A DNA stretch of 64,000 nucleotides, taken from contig NC_081180.1 in assembly GCF_029867415.1 (NCBI RefSeq), forward strand, positions 234,895,761 to 234,959,760, written 5' to 3'. Of this stretch, positions 9,991 to 19,829 are shown piece after piece (within the stretch, counting starts at the first letter, position 1; each line of letters begins with the position of its first letter). The notes beneath the pieces are model-generated. The model was not told where the DNA came from and did no database searches. It saw only the letters and a list, made by a program, of their open reading frames with translations. The translations under genes were made by a program, and so were the position numbers. This DNA comes from Vicia villosa. Its lineage: Eukaryota; Streptophyta; Magnoliopsida; Fabales; Fabaceae.

Positions 9991-11505
9991 CTGTTTAGGT
10001 TTGACCTGAAGTGTCTGACTAGGATAACCATACAGTCTGAAACAAAATGGTTTTATGTGTCCAAATCTTCCACAATAGTGACATCTCCATCTTTGAAGTT
10101 TCCTCTTTGTCTAGTTTATCCCCCTGTTTTCATGATGTTGTGACATTGGTCTTGACACCGGGTTTGACATGTGAGCTTCAGGCTTTGACCTCTTGAACCC
10201 TAAGATGGATTCTGATTTTCCCACAAATCCTATTTCAGACATGTCTCCAGCTTTCTGTCCCACTTCTAGAATTTCTTCTAATGTGTCAGTTCCAATATTC
10301 AACATCCTGAGAGATTTGGTCATCTGGTCAAGTTTGGAGTTCAGCAGGTTGACTTCACTATTGAGTGAGTATATGGTTGCAATATGCTCTTTCTTCTCAG
10401 CTTTCAACTCCTTTATGAGTTTCTTTTGCTTTTCCCCTTGTTGGCACACTTCTGCACTCCTGACACATAACTTTTTATATGATGCTGCCAGTTTATCAAA
10501 GGTTAGCTCATCTTCACTTGAATCATCATCAGATACATATACACTAGTTAGTGCAGTGACATGTTTTGCAGATTCTTCTTCAGACTCACTCTCAGAGTCT
10601 CCATCAGACTAGGTGACATATAGCCCTTTCTTTTACTTCTTGAGGTAAGTGGGACATTCAGCTTTAATGTGTACAAAGCCTTCACATCCATGACATTAAA
10701 TCCCTTTGCCTTGGTTGTACTTTTCTTCAGATTTGGATCTTCTGCTAGAATCATAAGTCCTGTTGTTGTTAGAGGGAATGTTCTTGAAATTTGGTCTGGA
10801 CATATGATCTATTCTTTTTATAAATTTGTTGAATTGTCTTCCAAGCATAGTTATGGCTTTTGATATACTTTCCTCACTTCCACCATTGCTTTCTTCTAAT
10901 TCCTCTTCAGTGTTTGAGACAAAAGATATGCTCTTGTTCTTCTTTTCAACATTGTCACACATACCCATCTCAAATGTTTGGAGGGAACCAATGAGTTCAT
11001 CTACCTTCGTGTTTCTGATATCCTGAGCCTCTTCTATAGCATTAACCTTCATAGCAAATCTCTTCGGCAATGATCTGAGGATCTTTCTCACCAGCTTTTC
11101 TTCAGACATTTTCTCTCCTAAAGCTCCAAGGTATTGGCAATCTCAAGAATATTCATGTTGAAATCATGGATGGTCTCATCCTCTTTCATCCTTAGGTTCT
11201 CAAACTTAGTAGTTAACATCTGAAGTCTAGACATCTTCACCTTAGAAGTACCTTCATGAGTTGTTTTGAGAGTATCCCAAACCTCTTTGGCCAGTTCACA
11301 ATGATGCACAAGTCTGAATATATTCTTATTTATTCCATTGAACAATACATTTAAAGCCTTAGAGTTGCCCAGAGCCAACTCTTCCTCCTCCTTGCTCCAT
11401 TCTTCTTCAGGTATTAACACATTTGTTCAATCTTTCCCTTTCTTCACAGGATGTTCCCATCCTTTGTTCACAGCTCTCCAAGCCTTGCTATCCACAGATT
11501 TCAAG
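9991..11505 (-). pseudogene. gag of the SIRE-type copia, middle and C-terminal part
   Basis: Gag forms the retrotransposon particle. The segment 11420-11118 carries the UBN2-type gag core (ALNVLFNGINKNIFRL, EVWDTLKTTHEGT, SRLQMLTTKFENLRM). After a one-base frameshift at about 11118-11125 it continues with MSEEKLVRKILRSLPKRF. Two zinc-knuckle regions follow: C-H-G-C...H...C near 10695-10660, and C-H-Y-C-G-R-F-G-H...C near 10090-10045. A Ser/Glu-rich stretch and a coiled-coil-like region (LIKELKAEKKEH) lie between them. In-frame stops occur near 11425, 10696, 10633, 10609 and 10111. The N-terminus is displaced to 28856-28941 by the Ogre insertion. Confidence 0.87.
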
Positions 11506-11510
11506 AAGGC
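11506..11510. repeat. Target-site duplication AAGGC, left copy
   Basis: AAGGC directly precedes the TG of the Ogre 5' LTR and is found again directly after its 3' LTR (28856-28860). A 5-bp duplication is the size expected from a gypsy integrase. Confidence 0.92.
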
Positions 11511-12283
11511 TGTTGCACCCCAAAATTTGACCTCTTTATTTGAGCTGTAAGTTATTAATGACGTTTATTTCGTCATTCAAAAATTGAAGAAAAATAATAA
11601 AGAGTTTTCATGGGTTTAAGAAGAAAGGCGTAAAAAATGGTTTAAATAGTGGAAATACGAGAAAATTCGCAAGTCATATTTGGAATGCTGAATGTAGGGT
11701 TTCGGACCTCGGAAAATTCGTATCTCCTAATCCGCTCATCGGATTCACTCGAAAGTTTAACTGGTGCTCCGTACCATCATTACCAAGATTTCATATTTTC
11801 GGACCGAAGGCCAATTATGCACGGAAAATTCCCAGAATTTTAAGGATCGTCGCGTTGTTTCGGTAAAAAGTGTGTTTTCGAGTATGTCGCGCCTAGTTTG
11901 AAAATTCATAACTTCTCCGATTTTTATCATATGAAGTCCATTCCGGCGGCATTCTCTCGAAAATTTCGTTAGCTTCGATTCTTCGTCACACATGCTTGTT
12001 CAGATTCTGAGCCGAAGATGGAGTTTTATCGAGTTCTTTGAGCGGTACTCACAAAGTTTCGCACGGTCGCACCAGATGAATCGACGTTTCTCGTCATTCA
12101 AACGTGCATAATTTCTTCATCACTTATCGGATTTAGATGATTCTCGCGGCGACGAGTCAAGAATTTGGTCATCTTCGCAGTGGCATTGGTTTCGTTCCGG
12201 GATTCAGAGCCGAACCGAGTTTCCTTAAAAAACGAGCCAAAATAAGACGCATCGAGGGCAATTTGGACATTTTGTGTTAACAA

Positions 12284-12290
12284 TATATAA
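12284..12290 (+). promoter_or_regulatory. TATA box of the Ogre 5' LTR promoter (likely)
   Basis: TATATAA sits in an otherwise TATA-poor part of the LTR, followed by a leader rich in CACAAATCAG and poly-CT. The same box is kept in the 3' LTR (25651-25657). Confidence 0.6.
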
Positions 12291-13443
12291 ACATTTTGCT
12301 CTTCACAAATCAGAAAAGGACTCTCATAATTTCAATTTCACCCAAAAGATCAAAAACACTTTCTCTGAATTCTCTCCCAATTTTCTTGAATCAAAATCAC
12401 AAAAAATCTTCATCAATCTTCATCAATTCAAGATCAAATCTCAAGAACAAATGAAGATCAAAGCAAGAATCAAGAGTCTTTTTCCTTGTTGATCATCATT
12501 TTCGGATCTCTCTCTCTCTCCCTAGTGCCTTGCGCCACACTCTCCCTCTCTCATACCTTGGATTTCGTTCGTGTTCGCGTCGTGTTCACGTTCGTGTTCA
12601 TCCGATCTCATTCTCTTTGGTCGATCCGGTAAATTCATTACAAACCTTGATAGATCAGTGATTTTGTTGCTTAATTCGACATTGATCATGATGATTTTTG
12701 ATTGTGGATGATAGATCTATGATAATTGATGATGATAATTGTTTGTCGATTGATTGATTTGTGTTGATCTTGTTTATTTGATTGAATTCGAGATTTACCG
12801 GTGGATTGTTGTTGATGATACATACATGTTGCTTATGATGCAAGAAATCGCATGCTAAGTGTTCGATCATTTGAGTGTTTGAAGCATTTGTGCTTAATTT
12901 TGAGTTTTTTTGCTTGATAAGTGTTTGTTGAAATGCTTATTTGAAATCTTTGAGTGAGAATTCATGGAGCCTTGTGGTTTTTGAACCTTAATTGTTGTTA
13001 CTTGTTGATAATGATCAAATCCGGATTTGGTTGAAATCTCTCTTTATCAGTTGCACCATACTTGTTCATGTCTTGTAGCATGTCGCATGTCGACTCGTTG
13101 CTTTTGTTTACATTTTCCAAAGCATGAAATGTTTGTTAACAAGGTGTTTAAATTGTGCACTCATTGATATGTGAAGTCATGGTTAATCGTGAATGCTTGA
13201 TCTTGCTTTCGATACTCATACTTGCTAATTCATGCTCTTGGTGCGACACCGATGCGTCGATTGTTTGTGTATCATTTGATGTTAATTTTCAGGCATGAAT
13301 TGAATCTCATTCGTTGCACAAAGTGAAGGATTTTGGTCCTTAAATGCTTTGTTTTATCATTGCTCGCATGACGGTCGTTTGTGGTGGTTTGTATTTCGAT
13401 TGCTCGGACGAGAATTTGGTTTTTTTGCTATTTTTGCCTGTTT

Positions 13444-13712
13444 AGGTCGACCTATGGCCCTAGTAGGTCGACCTATTGCCTTTGTGTGACCCTCGGGTAT
13501 GCGCATGCTGACCCAGTAGGTCGACGCAAGCCCTGTTCAGGTCGACGCATGCATTCTGCAGGTCGACGCATTGTTTCTTGTAGGTCGACGCATGCTTTCT
13601 GCAGGTCGACGCATAGCCTTCTTGCCTATCTCGGGTATGCGCACGCCGACCCAGTAGGTCGACGCATTCCCTGTTCAGGTCGACGCATGCTGTCTGCAGG
13701 TCGACGCATAGC
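13444..13712 (+). repeat. AGGTCGACGCAT short-repeat cluster in the Ogre 5' LTR
   Basis: About nine irregular copies of a 19-24 bp unit centred on AGGTCGACGCAT(GC/AG), separated by variable TTCTGC-type spacers, plus two interspersed CTCGGGTATGCGCA words. Each unit contains the palindrome GTCGAC and several CpG sites. The same cluster occurs in the 3' LTR (26794-27062). Confidence 0.85.
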
Positions 13713-15507
13713 TGTGTTTTTTGCTTGTAAACTTCAATCTTTCACATCTTTTGGCTCGTAACTCCGATTTGCACGTTCTTTATATCATTGGAAAGCTTAT
13801 GAAATGTGCTATCTCATGAGATGATTGATATCGATTGATTTTAGTTTATTCATGTGTCTTTTCCCTTTGACATTTGTTTTCCATTTCGTGTTTGTGTTAA
13901 TCGTTCATTTTCTCTTAGCTTATAATGCAATAACGCAATTCCGATTGCGATGTTTGTTATCTTTAACTTGTGTGCTAGTGTGCAAGGCTTTTGGATAGTC
14001 AACGATCGATGCTTACTCTATGAGTGTTCCACTTTACTTGCGGGACACGATTTCATTCATTCTCTTTGTGTTCTCATCCTGGAGACACATCCCGATTGCT
14101 TTATATCTGCTTGCTTGGTTTGCTTGTTCCTCTTGCAGGTGTATTGTGATTATGCTCGACGCGCATGTCGACCTTTGTGTGCTTTCATGGCTAATCGGTG
14201 TTCTGACTATTTGCTTTTGCTTTGCTAGCTCGCTCGCGGGGTTCTTAGTTTCTTCGCTTTGCTTCGCTTTAGTTTACGGATCATCATCCGTTTGGTATTG
14301 ATTCCGTTTCATTTTATTTCTCTCGCACTTTATCGCTTTCTCGCATCATCCTATAACATGAGAAGTAGGACCTAGACATGCATCTGGCCAAGTCCTCGAA
14401 AGAGGCTCTGTTTTTGTTGGTGTGTTTACATTTGTGCTTTGCGGCAGGGAGTCACGGTGTAATAAGTCCTATATGGCACTCCGTTAAGTCCTCATGGAAG
14501 GCACGCGGAAAGGATTAGCAATCAACCCCCGCCCAGTCTCATCGAGTCCGTTCGGTATGCGCACGCTACGCGTTGCTCGCTTCCGAACCTACACAAGATC
14601 TTGTTATCGAGTATGTCAGGAAAAGGGTTCATGCAGTCGGACCCCCGTCTTTCTTATAGCTTGCGTCGCTCGACGTTGATGCTCGGTGTACGCGCGCACT
14701 GTTTTCCTTTACGATCCGTGACGGCTTGGTTGCTGAGAGGGGTCCGCCCTCTTGTCTATGGCCCGATCATTTTCGCGAGGCCTAATGCTTGGTTGACTTG
14801 GGTTGAGTTGCTCCCCTTGGCTATGGCGGGACCGCTTTTCTACCATTCGGTCAGTACCGTTGGTTTTGTTTGCTTTACGAGCGAAGCTCGTTTGTGGGAC
14901 ATTATTGTTTGCTTCCCATATCCCTCGTAGGTTGCTAGTTTAGTTTAGACTTGTACCCTTTGTATGATAACATTAGGTAGCAAGCTTTCCCCCTTAGCTT
15001 AGGTTTTCCTCATGCATTCTTTAAAACATAAACCTCACTCTTTGATTTTCTTTTCTTAAGAGCTTGTTATTTCCGCTCCATTCCCATGCATAAGTCTCCA
15101 AAGGTCAAGCAGCGGAGTGCGAATGTAACTCGTTCACCTAAAAAACACAAAACAAACAAAAACTAGTTAGCCGAGCTACGGTAGCTCTGATTCTGCAAAA
15201 CAAATACGTAGGCAGCGGGGTAGGGCCCGTGCGAGCATAATCCTTTCTTTTCCCTACATTCTGCATTCATTTTACTCCAGATTAGCGTAGATTTGTTACA
15301 CACCCATAGATTTAGACACTAGCGTGGATACCATCGAGTACGATGGGTGCGAGGGGTGCTAATACCTTCCCCTCGCGTAACCGACTCCCTTACCCTTTTT
15401 CTCTGGTCGTGAGACCGTTGTTTTGTTCTGTGGTTTGCTGGCATTCCCTTCCTTTTCAGGATAAATATGTTAGTGGCGACTCTGTTAATTTTCGCGGTAG
15501 CGACAGC

Positions 15508-15525
15508 TGGCGACTCTGCTGGGGA
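15508..15525 (+). promoter_or_regulatory. Primer binding site of the Ogre element (tRNA-Arg type, likely)
   Basis: TGGCGACTCTGCTGGGGA starts two bases after the 5' LTR. It begins with TGG, complementary to a tRNA CCA end. Ogre elements are described as using tRNA-Arg; the tRNA identity here is from memory, not computed. Confidence 0.75.
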
Positions 15526-16609
15526 CGTCTCGACCTATTGCGGGTCCGGACTTAGCGAGTCGATCCTAGCGCTTGTGTGTTTATCTTTGGGTGCTTTACT
15601 GCTTTGCATATTTACCTGTTTGCATTGCATTCTATGTGTGCTTTTACATTTCTGCATCATATTCTGGACTGTCTGGATTTCTGTCTGTGGGTGGGTGTTT
15701 CAAGAGGTAAAAGGCCCAATACCCAGGCTATGAGTGATACCATAGGAACTAGGAATAGAGTGGCCGTGACGGGCATAAGGCGTATGCCTGATTGATCTGA
15801 TCACGTATCCACGGGCAGAGCTTGGTGGATTGAGGCAATATCGTGTGATAACGCCTACATTCGATCCTCTGCTGGCTTTTTGACCTACCTTGGCCTAGAT
15901 TTACCCATGAGTGGGGCGGGAAACAATCATTGCTTAACAATAACATTTATGGTGACTTTGGTTCTCGTTCGTGGGTTACCGCTATCCTCGTTCGTGGGTT
16001 ACCCCTGTTCTCGTTCGAGTGTACTTTTGGTTCCTGTTCGTGGGGTACTATGGTTCTTGTTCGAGTGGTGATCTGTGTTCTATTCCAGTGTGTTGTTGAC
16101 TATGGGTGTTGGTTCCGTGGTTTGACATTCTATGTTCCGTATGGGACACCATTTGGGGCCGAACCTTTGGCTTTGTATTATGTGTGTTACCGGCAGTCCA
16201 GAATGCCCGGTGGGCGGTAACAAGTCCCACCACTTTGCATCATTGCATATTTACTTTCCAAAAATGATGTACAAAAAATAACTAGCATACCAGCATACGT
16301 GTTCCTTCCATTTCCAAGGAATCATATCTTTAAGCCTCGTGTCGAGCTTTTCCATCTCTTATTTTCTAAAAAATCAAAACACGAGGATTCCTTGGAAATC
16401 AAATGAACATGGCATTGCGCGCATATCATGCATCTCATACATTCCATGCATAACAGGTGTTCAAGCTCGAGGATCTCTTATTCAGACTTGGTACTCTCTT
16501 CAGGCTCACACACTTGACTTGCCATTGTTGTGTGTTCAAAGATCAGTCCTGAAACAACTTTGTGGGGTGATCAAGAGAAAATCTCAGTTGAGGTTCTTTT
16601 TTTGAAGAC
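15526..16609 (+). other. Leader of the Ogre element, ORF1 and gag not found
   Basis: I see no convincing coding region. There is an imperfect tandem repeat of about 24-25 bp (15958-16065, core TCTCGTTCGTGGGTTAC) and a long hairpin (16310-16399). In a full Ogre this region would lead into ORF1 and gag; here it passes directly to a protease-bearing frame. Confidence 0.7.
16310..16399 (+). other. Long hairpin in the Ogre leader
   Basis: ATTTCCAAGGAATC (16310-16323) is the exact reverse complement of 16386-16399. Inside it CCTCGTGT (16335-16342) pairs with ACACGAGG (16379-16386). This gives about 21 paired bases with an 11-base bulge and a loop of about 36 bases. Confidence 0.8.
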
Positions 16610-18030
16610 TTGTATTATGCTCATTTGCTTCCATGCTTGCTTTATTTGCAACTAATTAAGCTCTGTATTGTGTGGATGTTTACAAATTCTACGTTTGATG
16701 ACAATGACACTGGGTGCAAGTTCTATTCTAGGGCACCTGGTCGTGATGTTAGTATCTACAAGTCTTTGAAGTTGCTTGGGGCTCCCGCACGAGGGATAAG
16801 CAAGACATTGTCTATCTTGAGCATTGCACCATTTGCATTGCTTGAATCCCTAAAGCACTTACAAATTCCATGTGACTTCACCAGAACTCTCCGATTCAAT
16901 AGTGATGTATCTTCCAAGGATGTAGAAGAATTATTGAGAATCATCAGGAAGTCTGATTACAAAGTTGTTGAGCAGTTGGGTCAGACCCAGTCAAAGATTT
17001 CTATCTTGCAATTGCTGATGTGTTCGGAAGGTCATAGAGATGCTCTCTTGAGAATCCTGAACGGTGCTTACGTCCCGCATGAAATATCTGTGAACCAGCT
17101 AGAGGCGGTAGCCAATAATATCTCCGCTGGGAACGGTTTGGGATTTACGGATCGTGATCTTCCTCCAGAAGGGAGAAACCATAACAAGGCTTTGTATATT
17201 TCGATTGAGTGTAAGGGGACGACTTTGTCCCGTGTTTTGGTTGATACTGGGTCTTCTTTGAATGTACTTCCCAAGTCGGCCCTCATGCGAATTGATTATG
17301 CGGGTGTTGAATTGAGGCCTAGTGAGTTGGTTGTGCACGCCTTTGACGGTTCAAGGAGGTCTGTGTTCGGAGAAGTAGATCTACCAATCCAAGTGGGTCC
17401 TCAGATCTTTACTACAACCTTTTATGTGATGGACATTCAACCTGCTTACTGTTGTTTGTTGGGACGGCCGTGGATTCACAAGGCTGGTGCTGTGACATCC
17501 ACTCTTCATCAGAAGTTAAAGTATCCGGTTGACGGTAAAGTAGTGATGGTTTGTGGTGAAGAAGATTATATCGTAAGTCACTTGTCCTATTTCCGATATG
17601 TAGAGATCGAGGGTGAGATACATGAGACGCCATTTCAAGCGTTTGAAGTTGTGAATGCTGTGAGAACTCCTCCTTATGAGATAACGAAGCCAGAAACGAT
17701 TATGTCCTCTTTGAAAGATGCTCAGGTTGTCGTTGAGACTGGAAGAGTGGAAGGCTGGGGGCAAGTAATTGATGTACGTCCCAAATTTGACAAGAATGGT
17801 CTGGGTTTCAATCCAGAAAAGCAGAATGCATCGCCCAAGTCTAATATCCTTAGCCCGGTCAAGTTTGTGAGTGGGGGTGTCATTCAAGATGGTCAGGTTA
17901 ATGCCATTGTCAATGGTGAAGAGGTGGATAGTGACTGTGATTTTGATAGCTGGATTCGTCCAAGTATTCCTAGAGAGGTGCCTAGCAACTGGACAATCGA
18001 AGATGTCATCCAAGTTACACAAGCTCAGGA
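16610..18030 (+). CDS. Ogre gag-remnant/protease ORF, exon before the intron
   Basis: The frame is open for 474 codons. The retroviral-type aspartic protease is clear: VLVDTGSSLNVLP near residues 204-216 with the DTG catalytic triad, then YCCLLGRPWIH near 283-293. The part before it (residues about 90-190) ends in a Gly/Arg-containing linker and resembles the region between gag and protease in Ogre, but no zinc knuckle or gag core is seen. Residues 56-90 are encoded by sequence resembling a repeat in the element's own 3' UTR. The start codon is uncertain: Met at 16610 is the first in frame and MFTNSTF at about 16676 is an alternative. The apparent stop (18032-18034) lies inside the inferred intron. 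Confidence 0.85.
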
Positions 18031-18281
18031 GTAAATTCCTTGTTTTTACTTTTTTTATCATGACATAATTCCTACGCTCTGCCCAAGGCGTAGTGAATCA
18101 TTTGTAGGGCCATGCAGTTCGCATTTTCAAAGTTAATCATGAAATAAAAGGACGTTTTTGCATTCAAATGTTTTGCTCTTTGTCTTTCTTTTTAACTTTT
18201 TCCTTTAAATGGCAATGTTTTTTGCACACACTTGCACATAGCTTAATAATCAAAACTAAAATAAAAACATCAATCATGCAG
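18031..18281 (+). other. Ogre intron between protease and reverse transcriptase (251 bp)
   Basis: The donor is GA|GTAAAT at 18031 and the acceptor is CATGCAG|ATGTT ending at 18281. Removing the segment completes a GAA codon and puts base 18283 in the same frame as the RT ORF, with 39 stop-free codons up to 18400. The sequence is T/A-rich with a pyrimidine tract. Ogre elements are known for an intron at this place. Splicing is inferred here from sequence alone. Confidence 0.85.
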
Positions 18282-19829
18282 ATGTTCCACTACCACGGAT
18301 TCCATTGGTAACAATTCCGCTATTGCTTATTATGATTTTGACAATCCAATCTACCAAGCCGAGGAGGAAGCTTATGAAGATTGTGATCTCCCCGACGAGT
18401 TGGCCAGATTGTTGAAACAGGAAGAAAAGAAAGCAATTCAGCCGCATCAGGAGGCAATTGAGATGGTAAATGTTGGTACTAAAGAGCAGGTCCGAGAAGT
18501 CAAGATAGGGGCTGCGCTTGAGAATAGTGTGAAGCAGAGGCTTATTGCTATGTTGAAAGAGTATGCGGACATATTTGCTTGGTCTTATGAGGATATGCCA
18601 GGTCTTGATACAGATATTGTGGTGCACCGTCTACCTCTCAAGGAAGATAGTCCTCCTGTCAAGCAGAAGCTTCGAAGGACTCGCCCAGATATGTCTGAGA
18701 AGATTAAGAAAGAGGTTGAGAAACAATTTGATGCTGGCTTTCTGCAAGTTGTGAACTACCCGCCGTGGGTTGCGAATATTGTTCATGTACCTAAGAAGGA
18801 CGGAAAGGTCAGGATGTGTGTGGACTACAGAGATCTGAATAGGGCGAGTCCGAAAGATGATTTTCCTCTTCCTCACATTGATGTGTTGGTGGATAATACT
18901 GCTCCTTTCAAAGTGTTTTCCTTCATGGATGGCTTCTCTGGTTATAATCAGATCAAAATGGCACCAGAAGACATGGAGAAAACAACGTTTATCACACCGT
19001 GGGGAACTTTCTGCTATAAAGTCATGCCTTTTGGGTTGAAAAACGCAGGGGCAACGTATCAGCGTGCCATGGTGACTCTTTTTCATGACATGATTCACAA
19101 AGAGATTGAGGTATATGTCGATGACATGATTGCAAAATCTCACACTGAAGAAGAGCACTTGGTTCACTTGCAGAAATTGTTCGAAAGGCTTCGGGAATTC
19201 AGATTGAGGTTGAATCCAAACAAATGCACTTTCGGAGTGCGATCCGGAAAGCTGTTGGGCTTTGTTGTTAGTGGGAAAGGTATTGAGGTCGATCCTGCAA
19301 AAATAAAAGCGATACAAGAGATGCCTGAGCCGTGAACAGAAAAAGAGGTTCGTGGTTTCTTAGGGAGGTTGAACTACATTGCTAGATTCATCTCTCATCT
19401 TACAGCCACTTGTGAACCAATATTCAAATTGCTAAGAAAAGATCAGACGGCCAGGTGGAATAATGATTGTCAAAATGCATTCGAAAAAGTGAAAGAGTAT
19501 CTGCAGGAACCCCCGATACTAATGCCTCCAGTTCCAGGAAGGCCTTTGATTATGTACCTCATAGTTCTTGAAAATTCAATGGGATGTGTGCTAAGTCAAC
19601 ATGACGAGTCTGGCCGAAAAGAGCATGCAATATACTACCTTAGCAAAAAGTTTACCGACTGTGAATCCCGATACTCACTGCTCGAGAAAACTTGTTGTGC
19701 TTTGGTGTGGGCTGCTTGCCGGATGAGGCAGTATATGTTGGTTCACACCACCTTATTGATTTCCAAGATGGATCCTATCAAATACGTCTTTGAGAACCCG
19801 CTCTTTCCGGAAGAGTAGCTAGGTGGCAA
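18282..19829 (+). pseudogene. Ogre reverse transcriptase and first RNase H, one stop and one frameshift
   Basis: The second exon of the Ogre Pol polyprotein. RT landmarks: WVANIVHVPKKDGKVRMCVD, DYRDLN, DDFPLPHID, FMDGFSGYNQI, MPFGLKNAGATYQR and the catalytic VYVDDMIAKS near 19110-19140, then LGFVVS. The RNase H/connection part includes EVRGFLGRLNYIARFI, and HAIYYLSKKF with YSLLEKTCCALVW. A TGA at 19333-19335 stands where the family has an Arg codon (CGA). A frame change near 19801 occurs where one base appears to be missing. After it the frame continues at 19830 without further loss. Confidence 0.92.

Larger units (their letters stand above)
11511..15505 (+). repeat. 5' LTR of the Ogre element
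   Basis: It runs from TGTTGCACCCC to GGTAGCGACA and matches 24741-28855 over nearly its whole length. Compared with the 3' LTR it lacks roughly 138 bp after base 11674 and has small local differences. A stretch of about 440 bp from 12661 shows about 11 substitutions. Contents include a TATA box at 12284, a pyrimidine-rich CTCTCTC stretch near 12507-12555 and a GTCGAC repeat cluster at 13444-13712. Short open frames inside are repeated in both LTRs and look non-coding. Confidence 0.93.

Noticed and set aside
13444..13712. Second CRISPR-like or coding array (Gly-Arg-Arg repeat frame) in the Ogre LTR
   Set aside because: Spacers are short and not unique, the cluster is duplicated in both LTRs, and the open frame follows from the repeat.
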